This document shows positions 9,103 through 18,715 of a DNA stretch of 64,000 bases, in pieces. Position 1 is the first letter of the stretch. Each line of letters opens with the position of its first letter. The notes beneath the pieces are model-generated. The model ran no database searches. It saw only the letters and a list, made by a program, of their open reading frames with translations, and was not told the DNA's origin. Both the position numbers and the translations under genes were made by a program. The DNA lies in assembly GCA_907165065.1 (NCBI GenBank), contig OU015541.1, positions 1,116,001 through 1,180,000 of the forward strand, written 5' to 3'. The stretch comes from Caprimulgus europaeus. Its lineage: Eukaryota; Chordata; Aves; Caprimulgiformes; Caprimulgidae.

Positions 9103-11999
9103 GTCCCGCGCTCTGCAGGTAACGCGCTTTTTATTCTCCCCCACGATCAGGTCATATAAACAAACAAGCAAACAAACAACCGAAACCAGCTGTTTACATG
9201 CAGGAATCAGGTATTTTGCCTTGAAGCCACTGGAAGGCAGAGCTCCCTGCTTACCCCATCCCCCCAGCACACACCCACTCCTCATCCATCCGTCTGTCCG
9301 GCCCTTGCCTCGCGGCCGTGGGACTCGTGGCTGCCCCCGCGGTTATTTGCCCGTGAAACGCGAGCGTCTGATCAGGTTTTTCATTGTCAGTGCCCTGCGC
9401 TCGGCCCCTTCCCCCCGTGGCTCTGGCCACCACGGCTGCTCCCGGCCATGGCTGCTCCCGGCCGCTCCCATCCCCTCGGGCCGCTGCCCCGTGTTCCCTC
9501 CCGCTCTCCGGGCAGCAGGAGCACCCGTGCCGGCTCTGGGTGCCCATCCCACCCGCCCCATTCCCTGGGGAATGGCCGATTCCTTTTGCTGTGTGACTGC
9601 ATGCAAAGCACAGCTCCAGCTTTCTCCCCTTCCTTGTGGCAGCCCTTGGGGAGGGATCCTGGCTCTGCCGTGTACCGGTGTGGCAGAGCCACGCGGAGCC
9701 CCCCTGCCCACTGCCCCCGTTCATGGGATCCCGGCTCCGGGGGTTCGGTGTCCCACGGGATCGGTGCTTTCCCCGCTCCCCGCCGCTGACTTTGGGAAGA
9801 GCAAAGTTGCCCGCACGTGACGCGCACGTGGCTGCGGGAGGCTGTGTTCTTCCTCTCGCCAGGCGGTTGTGGCGGAGCGGCTGTGCCGCGGCGGGAGCCC
9901 GTGCCCGGAGCCACCCCGAACCCCAGCAGGGATGAGCCCTTCCCGGAGCAGCCTGGCCCCATTTTAGCCCTGGAGCCACTGCCCGTGTGGGACCCGCTCC
10001 GGGCTGGCTCGCTTTGGCCAGCACAGCCAGGTCCCACCGTGCCTGGCCGCGGTGGGCGATGCCACCGGGGTGGCAGGGAGCAGGCAGGGCAGGGTGGCCG
10101 GGAAGGGCCACTGTGGGAAATCTGCCTTAAGCACCCACCCAACGGGGCCGAGAGCAGCAGCTGCTGTCACCAGTGGGCGCGTGGGGTGTGGGCGATGCCC
10201 CGGCACGGTGCTCCTCCAGGCTGTGCCCGCTGCCGGCTGTGCCAAGAGCGGGGGCATCCCGGCTGGGCGCTGCCAAGGAGCTTCCCCGCGGGGAAGGCTG
10301 TGCCGCAGCGGCTGCTCCGGCCGGTTTTCCTTTGCTTTTCCTCATGGCTCCTTCCAGCCACCGGCTGCCGCCTCCTGCTGCCGCGAGCACGTGGCTGCAG
10401 CGCTGGCTCGGCCACCACAGGCTCTGGGGCAGGGGCTGGGCTGGGTGGGGTGCTGGAGGGGACCTCGGCCACCCCCAGATGCCAGCCCTGGGGACGTGGC
10501 TGTGACAGAGGAGCTGGGCTGGGCTTGGCAGGGACCGGTGCTTGGAGCAGGCTCTGAGGTCCCCACAGCCCTGATTCCCGGTGGAGCTCTGGGGGTGGGA
10601 GTTCCTCTGACCCTTCCTGAGCAGTGGGGTGTGGGGGGCAGAGGGGCACCCACTCCACACTGCTCTGCCACCCCATTTTGGGGCTGCTGGTTCCTCTGGT
10701 CACACATTGCTCCGTGTCTGCCCCATTGCCATGGGGCTGGAAGGAGCCATGACCAGGGAAAGGGCATCATCCCCCCCTGCCCCCCAGGACCCCTGGCATC
10801 CCCCCAGGGTGACTCTGAGCAGGGGTCCTGCCTGGCCATGCTGCCAACCCTGCCAGTGGCCCCAGCTCAGCCATGGGGACAGGCACCGTGGCACAGGCCC
10901 GTGTCCCTGGACTCTTGGCAGGGTTGCTCGGTGTCTGTCCCGGGTGGCCGTGGGGTCCCCTCGAGGTGCCACCCCCAGGGTCAGCCCTCGGCGTTGTAGA
11001 TGTGTCGGTGTGTAGCAGTAGCTGTGCTGTGTGTGTCGGCGTTGCGTTAGCCGCCGTGTTTCGGTAGCCCCGGTGCGGGTGCCAGCCTGCGTGGCAGGCG
11101 GGTGTCACGCATCAGACACGTGTCCCCCATTTAGAGCGCGTCCCCGTCCCTGTCCCCCACCCTGGCCGTTCCCCACTGGACCCCCAGCCCCACCCAAAGT
11201 GGAAAAGCCAAATAAGCGCCGGGCCAGCCGCGCCGCCGGCAGCCTGCTCCCGCCTCGCCGCCATCCCGGGGGGACTCTGCCTTCCCACCCCCCGGCAGCC
11301 CCGCGCCAGGAGCACCCCAAGCCCCCACCCACGTGTGAGCTGGGTTTGGGGTTCCCGTGGGGTCCGATGCGCTCAGATCTCACCCAGCACCTCGATGCCT
11401 TCTCAGGGCACGCGGCCGCCCTGCGCCGTGGCCAGGGAACACTCGGGAGCCGGCCGCGCTCTGTCCCTGTCCACGGGGAACCCAAAGCCCCCAAGTACCT
11501 GCAGGGCCTGAGGCCACGGTGAGGGTCTCGCATCATACGTGTGCTCTGCCAGCCCTGCAGCTCGGGGCTGGCTCCTGTTCCCAGTGGGGACGTGGGTGAC
11601 ACAGGTGTCTCGGCGGTCCCCTGCGTGCCGTGCGTCACCCGTGGGTGCTCCCTCCACGAACTGTCAGGCGAAACGTTTCCTCAGGAGCAGGTTCTGGGTC
11701 AGCGCCAGAACCGGAGCCAGAGCCGGGGTCCCCCCCGGCCACAAGCACAACACCATCCGCTTCGTCCCCGTCCCCTCCCCGTGCCCCTCCTGCCCCCTCC
11801 TCGAGCCTCGCTGGGTGTGTTTGTGGGGGGAGAACCGTTGTGGACAGTGGTGGATTTTCTGTGCCGTGTGGTTGTAGAGCTTAGAGACCCCCCCCCCAGC
11901 GTCCGGCCCCCTCCCGCTGCGCCCCGCGTCTCCCCGCTGCCCGGCGATGCGTGTGCCAGCGTATGTGCGTGCCACATCCCATCATCACTAGAGACAAAG

Positions 12000-12042
12000 C
12001 AAATAATAATAATAATAATAATAAATGAATAATAAAAATAAA
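12000..12042. repeat. (AAT)n microsatellite
   Basis: About eight uninterrupted AAT triplets are followed by imperfect AATAAA-type copies. The tract is an A/T-rich island inside otherwise GC-rich UTR. Confidence 0.9.
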
Positions 12043-12316
12043 CCAAACCTCTCTCAGGAAGAAGCCGTCCCGGCGGTGGCCGAGCGGGCCGGGGGTCCCC
12101 GGAGCTGGCGGGGCCCTGGTGCAGCCTGTGGATGGGCACCAGCGCTCGGGGTCACCTTTGTAGTGTTGTGTTAGTGGAGGGTCCCTGTATCTGTTGTCTT
12201 GGAGAAATAGGCTTTAGCCCAGGGGGACCCCCGGCCCGTTCCGGGGGGCTGCCACGGGGCCGGTTCTGGTTGTACCGGAGCTCGGCTCCCGGTTACCCCG
12301 ACTGTTGTGATTACGG

Positions 12317-12322
12317 AATAAA
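12317..12322 (+). promoter_or_regulatory. Polyadenylation signal of SOX12
   Basis: Canonical AATAAA with a GT-rich downstream element beginning about 2 bases later. Confidence 0.6.
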
Positions 12323-12387
12323 GTGTGTTGGTCTGCTCCCACGGCTCCTCCTGCACCGCCTCGCGCCTCCCCGGGGTGGGGGGCACC

Positions 12388-12496
12388 GGGGATGTGGGGT
12401 CCCTGGAGGATGTGGGGTCTCAGAGGGATGTGGGGTGACCAGAGGATGTGAAGTCCCTGGGAGATGTGGGATCTCTGGGGGGATGTGGGGTCCCAG
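12388..12496. repeat. About 27-bp degenerate tandem repeat (GGATGTGGGGTCYC)
   Basis: Four to five imperfect copies of GGATGTGGGGTCCCTGGA lie just beyond the SOX12 poly(A) signal. Confidence 0.75.
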
Positions 12497-12689
12497 TGGC
12501 CAGCACTCAGCTCCCACTCTGGTCCATGGGCTCCCACCCGGACCCTCTACTCCCACCCCAGCCCAGGGGCTCCCACCCTGCCTGCTGCTTCCCGTGGGCT
12601 CCCACAGTGACCGCCCCCCCGGGGAGGTTCACCCGTGTCAGCCCGAGCCAGCGGGTGTCCCCTGGGAGCTGTGCCAGGCTGTGGGGGAG

Positions 12690-12855
12690 CGTGAGCCCAC
12701 GCGTGTGTGTGAGTGTGTGCACGAGTGTGCGTGTGTGCGCGTGTCCACCCATCTCCCGGCACGTGTGTGAGCTCACGCTTGGTGTGCACCGTGTGTGCAC
12801 ACGCGTGTGCTGTGCACGCGTGTTCTCCGTGCACGCGTGTGTGCCGATGCACACT
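12690..12855. repeat. Alternating purine-pyrimidine tract (CACGCGTGTG-rich)
   Basis: The region is dominated by GTGTGTGC, CACGTGTG and CACGCGTG strings, interrupted by short non-alternating stretches. Such sequence favours Z-DNA. It lies about 150 bp upstream of the perfect X-box at 13009. Confidence 0.8.
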
Positions 12856-13008
12856 CAGCACCGGCCGCTCCCCGAGGGGAAGGAACCGGAGGGGTGTCGG
12901 GGGGCTGTGGGGGGGTCTGGGGAGGGGTCGCTGATCCAGCCCCGCACGAGGGCTCGGGCGGGGGCCACGGGGGACACGCACCGCTTGCGTCACCCCCCGC
13001 CCGCAGCT

Positions 13009-13022
13009 GTTGCCACGGCAAC
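13009..13022. promoter_or_regulatory. Perfect RFX X-box upstream of NRSN2
   Basis: GTTGCCACGGCAAC fully fits GTNRCCNNRGYAAC and is a near-perfect inverted repeat. It sits in a CpG-rich block (about 12.95-13.45 kb) that may be the NRSN2 promoter. Confidence 0.6.
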
Positions 13023-13691
13023 AAGGGGAGCCCGAAGCATCCCTCGGTACCGGCGGCCCCTCCCGCCCCGGGCGCTGCCGGGGACCGGGTGTCCCGGGAG
13101 GGGGGAGGGTAGCACTGAAGGGACCCCTCAGCCCCACGGGAGTTGCCCCCGCTCCGGGGCCGTACCCAGCGCCCCCCCGGGGAGCCCCGGCAGCCATCCC
13201 GACGTCGTGGGGACAGGGATGCTCCTGTGCAGCGGCACCGGCCACGGGCCGGGCTCCCACCCAGGGATATCGGGGCGGCCCGTGGGTCCTGACCTCGGGC
13301 CCCCTGCCCTCCTGACCTTGCCGTGGGCCCGGACCACGCAGGACCGAGTGCTCGGTGCCCGGTGTCCGGCCCTGCCCACGCGAGCACGTGCCCACGCCAC
13401 CAGCCCGGCTCTGAGTCACACGCAGCGTCTCACCGGCTCCGCGGGCAGCGGCAGCTCCCGGGATCCCAGCAGGGACCCCCACGCTGCCCACTCCCCTCCA
13501 CGATCCCCCAAGTCCTCCCCACCCCAGGTCCCTGCCAGGAGGACTGGGCCGGGGCTGTGCTGAGGCTGGGGGCTGCCCACCCGTGGCCGGTGCCGTGGGA
13601 TCCCTTCTGGACACGGGGACAGCAGAGGGACCGCTGTCGGTGATGGCACCAGGGTGGGGAAGGATGTTCTGAGGCCTCTGCCCCCACCAAG
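13023..13691 (+). promoter_or_regulatory. NRSN2: Candidate NRSN2 promoter and non-coding first exon
   Basis: The block is GC-rich and ends in a strong donor, ACCAAG|GTAAGT at 13691/13692. The next good acceptor, CCCCCAG at 14622-14627, opens the first NRSN2 coding exon at 14628. I infer a 5' UTR exon ending at 13691; its start is not visible from sequence alone. Confidence 0.35.
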
Positions 13692-14632
13692 GTAAGTGGG
13701 GGGCAGGCAGGAGTGCGGGCAGGGGCGCGGGCAGGGGTGAGCCTGGGTGGGGACACGGGGTGGGGATGGGATGGAGGCAGCCCACGGGGAGCAGAGTGAT
13801 AGGCACCGGGGTGGTCCCCAGGGTGACCCCTCCCTTAAACCCGGGCAGCTACAGGTAGGGCCCCCCCAGACCCCTTCATGTGAGAAGGGACAGAGGGACG
13901 AGCACGTCCCCTGTTCTGGGGACACGCGGGCTGGGTGGCCGGGGCTCTGCTGGGGACAGTCGGTCCCACGGGCAGCGTGTTCCCCCCACGCGGCCTCTCC
14001 AGCCCAGGGCTTTGTTCAGCACCGCGATCGGCACCGAAAGGCTCCCGGTGTCCCCTCCCCACCCTCCTTCCACCCGCATCCCCCGGCACGGGCACCCGCA
14101 CAGGCCGGGCCGTGTCGCCGTGTCCCCACTCGGCAGCAGCCCCTCAGCCACCCCAAGGGTGGTCGCATCCCTCCCCGCCTCCGCCCCTCCCTCCTTCCCC
14201 ACCGCCGGCGATTGGGCGGCTGCGGATGGGCTGATGCGGGGCCTGATCCTGCTGACGCGGTGCTGGGGCTGGATCCGGCCCAGGGCGGGCAGGTCCCCGC
14301 CGTGCAGGGCGGGGGGTTCCCTTGCTCCATCCCATGTGGCAGCCCCACGGGGACAAGGACAGTGATGCTCGATGCTCTCAGTCACCCCCAGAGACAGAGC
14401 CCTGCCAAGGTGAGGGGGCAGCTCCTGGGGTCCCTCTTGGTGCTCCCCAAAACAGGCGATGGGTCCTGAGTCGGGGGGGACACATCCAGTGCTGGTGTCC
14501 TGTCCCCTGCACCCCAGGGCAAAGGCAGGAGCTGGCTCAGCCCCACGGGTGCTGAGCTGCAGGAGGGGGCTGGCTGTGGGTCTCGTCACCCTCCCCACAA
14601 CCCAGCCTGGCCCCCTGTGCCCCCCAGGCCCG

Positions 14633-15291
14633 ATGCCCACCCGTGAGCCCGATTGCAGCTGTGGCCGTGGGCCCAGCGTGGTGCAGGGGAAGTGGTACGG
14701 GGTCCGCTCCTACCTCCACCTCTTCTACGAGGACTGCACGGGAGCCAGCACCCATGGGGACAGGGACAAGTCCTCGCCTCACAGTGCCTGGACCCCCCTC
14801 ATCTGGAAGGTAAGAGACCCCAAACCCGTTCCTCCCACCTCCCGTTGGAGATGCACCCCCCTGCCCGCATCCCACCTGGGGTGCACCCCACCATGGCATT
14901 CAGGTGGCCCTGTCCCCAGGTGAGTGTCTCCATGGGGACCCTGTTCCTGCTCATGGGGGCAGCTGCATTGGCCACCGGCTCCCTGGTGCCCCCGAAGCTG
15001 GAGGAGATCGGGGAGGAGGAGTTTGTGGTGCTGGACGCGCAGGCGGCGCGGTACAACCACGCGCTGGGGACGTGCCGGATGGTGGGCACGGGGCTGTGCG
15101 TGGCGGCCGGGGCGCTGGGCACCATCGGGCTCCTCTCCTGTGTCCTGTCCCCACGCCGTCCCCGCGAAGAGGAGCAGCAGCTCTCACCCATCCTGCGTGG
15201 CAGCCCCCTGCCACGGCTCCCCCCAACCTGCACCCCAGTGACCTTCGGCATCGCCCCTGTTCACGGTGTCCAGCCCCGGTGGGACACCTGA
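14633..15291 (+). CDS. NRSN2: NRSN2, neurensin-2
   Basis: Two coding exons, 14633-14809 and 14920-15291, join in phase 0 to give 182 aa. The first carries a Cys-rich start (CSCGRGPSV) and the neurensin signature KWYGVRSYLHLFYEDC at about residues 20-35. The second has two membrane segments, about 62-82 and 114-135, separated by VPPKLEEIGEEEFVVLD, and a tail with EEQQLSPI. Neurensins are small two-pass vesicle membrane proteins of neurons. The signature plus the position beside SOX12 identifies NRSN2 rather than NRSN1. It is about 20 residues shorter than human NRSN2 as remembered, mostly in the tail. The start codon lies 5 bases after the acceptor at 14627, so the 5' UTR must come from an upstream exon. 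Confidence 0.93.
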
Positions 15292-15745
15292 GACCACAGA
15301 GGTGACAGCAGTGCCCGGCCCAGGGCCAGGCCAAGCTGCACCCCAGGGCTGGCTGGATCACCTGGAGCTGGTTTGTGGTGACCACTGTGGAGCATCTGGC
15401 TCAGTCCTGGCACGGCCACCACGTCCCACCAGTCCCTGTGGTCCCTTCCACAGCTGCCACCGCTCAGTGACAACACCCAGAATCCCCCTGTGCCACCAGG
15501 GGACTGGGCCACAGCAAAGCTGTGAGGGGCAGGAGCAGGCGTGGGGGGTTGAAGGCAGCTGCATCCCCCATGCTCAGTGCAGTGCCAAGCCGTGCTGAGC
15601 CGTGCCGAGCCGTGCCCAGCCCGCACAGACACAGTGTGCCAGGCTGCAGCCACCCAACAGCACCCGGCAGGGACCCAGCTGCCTGCACACACCCTGTCCC
15701 TGCTTGGGCTCCTTTGGGGTAAATAAAGGACATGGAACAATTCCC
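15292..15745 (+). other. NRSN2: NRSN2 3' UTR
   Basis: The UTR runs from the TGA to an AATAAA at 15722-15727 with G/T-rich sequence after it. Short repeats of GTGCCGAGCC and CCGTGCCGAG type near 15580-15620 are the only local structure. Confidence 0.7.
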
Positions 15746-16660
15746 GGGGGCTGTTTCTCTCTGCAGGGCCCCCCACAGGCTGCAGCTGCCCGGGGCCAGG
15801 CCAGGCTGTGCTGGGAAGGGCTCTGTGCTGGCAGACGAGGGACCCCGGCCCCCTCGGCTGGTGCTGGGCTCACTGTCCGGGCAGGGCACCCACCCCAGTA
15901 GCATCCCAGAGCTGGGCATCACATGGACACAGTGACAAAGGCACAGGGGACAAGGGACAGTGCTGTGCTGGCTCTCCGGGCTTCCCTGTGCTGTAAAACC
16001 TCAGCCCTGCCCACCCTCTGCCCCCCAAAACCTCTGCACCCTGCGTGTCCCTCCCAAAGGGCTTTGAGCACCACTGAGAAAATTCTCGTGGAGGTGAAGC
16101 TGCAGGGAACTAAAAATACTCCTGGTGAGATCCGGTGAACGCGGCCACCAGCCTCGTGCCACCCCGCAAAGCCCGTTCCCAGCCCGGGGACTGTGGCTGT
16201 GTCACCCCAGCTCAGTGGTGTGCCCGGCTGCCGGAGGCTGCGCAGGGACAGGGGTGACAGCCAGGCCTCCACCGATGGGCACCGTGCCCGGGATCTCCTC
16301 CCGCACCCAGACCCCCGGCCCAGGGTGCAAAAGGGGCCAGGAGGCCGGGCCATTTCCAGCCCCGCTCTGCCCGCGGTGCCGCTGGCGGGGACACCCTGGA
16401 GAGCTGATGGCACCTGTGGGTCCTGGCCATGAACCACAGGCAGGGGGAGGGACAGAGAACAGCAACCGGGGCACGTCAGCGCCGCTTGGCTCCGCTCCTG
16501 CTCCTCGTCCCATGGGGCTGCCGGGTGGGTGACCGCAGAGCTGGCCTGGCTGCCCCGGGGATGCGCCAGGTCTGGGCCGTGTGGTGGCACCAGAGCAGGT
16601 CTGGCACCCCTGTCCCCATGCCACGGCCCCAGCTGGCACTCGGGGGGGGAAGGGGGTTTA
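15746..16660. other. Short intergenic interval between convergent NRSN2 and TBC1D20
   Basis: About 0.9 kb separates the two poly(A) sites. I see no exon with recognisable protein similarity. In mammals TRIB3 and RBCK1 lie in this interval; neither the pseudokinase domain of TRIB3 nor the RBR/NZF zinc-finger cysteines of RBCK1 appear here or elsewhere in the window. Confidence 0.6.
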
Positions 16661-18715
16661 GTAACAGTTTATTTTACAGTGACAGGGTTTGTACAAATCT
16701 GCATTTACACGGCTATGCCCGAGTCTTTGTACAGAGTAACCGGAGCGACCGCCTCCTCCCAGGTCCTTCCTCTCCTTGGGGACAACGCAAGAGCTAAAGT
16801 GCATCATGGCCAGAGAGTGAGGGGAGCTCCAGCCATCCCCTCCTCTGGGGCAGTGGGGGAGTGTACAGGGGGGTCCCAGGAGCCCCCCCAGGTCACCACA
16901 GACTCTCCTGCACCACGAGTTTCTAAAGTGCTAAGTCACCCAGCGCTCTGCCCCGCACGGCCGCGGCCCCGGGGAGCTGCCCAGGGCCTGGAACAGGCTC
17001 TGCCTTCAGCTGCGCTGGGGGGAGAGCTGGGAGCAGCCCCGGCAGGGACAGCCCCGGCACAGGGAACAGGTCTCACTGTCCTGCCCCTGCCAGAGCGGAG
17101 TCACACACCCACATCTCAGCCTGCAGAGGCAAAGGCCTCTCCCCTGCTCAGAGCTCCACAGCACCGCGGGCCGGGTGTGGTCACTGCCCACACAGCCTCC
17201 ACCCAGCCCAGAGGCAGCAGGGCACAGCCCCTCCGAGACCACAGCACCACCTAAAACGTACCCAGAGGCTGTTCTGAACCAACAAGCAGGGGGTTGGGAC
17301 AGGAGGGTGCTGAGCTTTGAAGGGCACAAGTTCTCTATCCTGAAATCCATAACTCTTGAAGCAACACCCGATTCCCAGGTGTGCAGCCCCTGGGCAGGGC
17401 ACAGATGGTCTTGGGGACAACAAAGCAATGAGGGGGGAGCGGGGTGGGACAGGTAAGGGCACTTGTGGGAAGTTCAGCAGCTCAGGGGAGAGGTAGAGGC
17501 AGAAAGTGTCTATTGGCTTTGTCTCGGGGGGACACTGAGCTGCCTGAAAGGATTTGCTGCTTGCTCGGAGGGCCGGGAGCGTGGGGACTGCTGGTGGGAC
17601 TGGGTGGGGAGACAGGAGCTGTGCAGGGAGGGGGGGTGGCCTTTCCAGGAAACTCCCTCACTTGCTTGATCCAAAGGGTAACACTGAACTCGGACCAGCT
17701 CGTGGGGGAGAATCAGAACAGATTTCCTACCACAGGGACTCCTGTCCTGTGCAAAGGGTTTCACAAGGTGTTTTGAAGAAGCCTTTCTGGCATTAGAGCC
17801 TGCTTCCAGAGCTGGAAAAAACCTGTGATGGGTGTTCATGGTGCTGCTGACTCGTGGTGACGCCATCTGGCACATGACAGCACATACCTGGGGCAGGGCC
17901 AGCGACACTCGTCCCTCACCTCGCTGGCCTGAGATATGACACGCCACTGCCAGCAGCCGAGAGCTGAGCTCCCCCTGGCAGGTCTGCTCCTGTCCCCTGC
18001 CCTTCCCTCCTGTAAACAGATCAGGCTGCAGAGATGAGGAAGCAAAAAGAGCCAGGGAGTGTTACACGCTGGAGAACCTCACGGCAGGGGCTTGGGAAAG
18101 GTTTGGCTCTAACTCAGAGGGCGCCTGTGGGAATGGGAAGGGTCAGACCATCGGTGCAGCCGAACGCAGGCCCTGGGGAGCAGCCTGCACCCGGGAATGA
18201 TGCAGAGCCAGAGGGTTCCCCAGGTCCTCAGGAGTGTAACAGCCCCTCACCCCCGCAGACACATGCACCCAGGCCAAGCCCTGCCAGGACACACTCCTCC
18301 AGGTGACAATCCACCCTCGCTCCCACTAATTATCCCCCGCTCGTGCAGCCAAGAGCCTGACTCGTCCGTCCCTCCGGTTCCTCAGGAGAAGGCAGCAGCG
18401 CCCATCTGCTCACCCCTGCACGGGGAGGAGACAACCAGGTGAGCGTCAGTGCAGGGAACCCTCCTGCTGGGCTGGTTCCCATCAGTCTCTGTCACAAAGG
18501 CCAAAAGTCTCACTGGATGCAGCAAGAATGAAAAATAATCTTCAGACAGGTCCTTTCATCAAAGATGGCCCTTCCCGCGGGGGAGGGACCCGGTGACAGG
18601 GAAGGCTGTTCCTCTGGTGACAGGGAAGGCTGTTCCTCTGGTGACAGGGAAGGCTGCTCCTCTGGTGACAGGGAAGGCTGCTCCTCTGGTGACAGGGCAG
18701 GCTGCTCCTCTGGCT
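16660..18715 (-). other. TBC1D20: TBC1D20 3' UTR
   Basis: A minus-strand AATAAA at 16668-16673 follows an A/T-richer, conserved-looking tail (TGTAAATGC and TGTACAAA strings, possible Pumilio-like sites). No other gene is seen between it and the TBC1D20 stop codon, so I assign the roughly 2-kb stretch as its 3' UTR. It contains a 24-bp minisatellite right after the stop. Confidence 0.6.
18591..18715. repeat. 24-bp minisatellite abutting the TBC1D20 stop codon
   Basis: Five copies of GGTGACAGGGAAGGCTGYTC followed by CTCT. The last complete copy ends within a few bases of the stop codon (18716-18718). Confidence 0.92.

Larger units (their letters stand above)
9103..12345 (+). other. SOX12: SOX12 3' UTR
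   Basis: No further gene is seen up to a good polyadenylation signal, AATAAA at 12317-12322, followed by a GT-rich stretch (GTGTGTTGG). A 3.2-kb UTR agrees with the long SOX12 3' UTR in mammals as I recall it. An earlier AAT-repeat block near 12000-12045 also contains AATAAA strings and could give a shorter form. A C10 run lies at about 11888-11898. Confidence 0.6.

Noticed and set aside
7524-9285. Two antisense ORFs of more than 320 aa over SOX12
   Set aside because: They mirror the GC-rich SOX12 coding strand; codons and peptide show no domain, whereas the plus strand has a perfect HMG box.
12448-13806. Overlapping 371-aa (+) and 419-aa (-) ORFs
   Set aside because: They are open on both strands at once in a CpG-rich, repeat-rich promoter block, with no recognisable domain.
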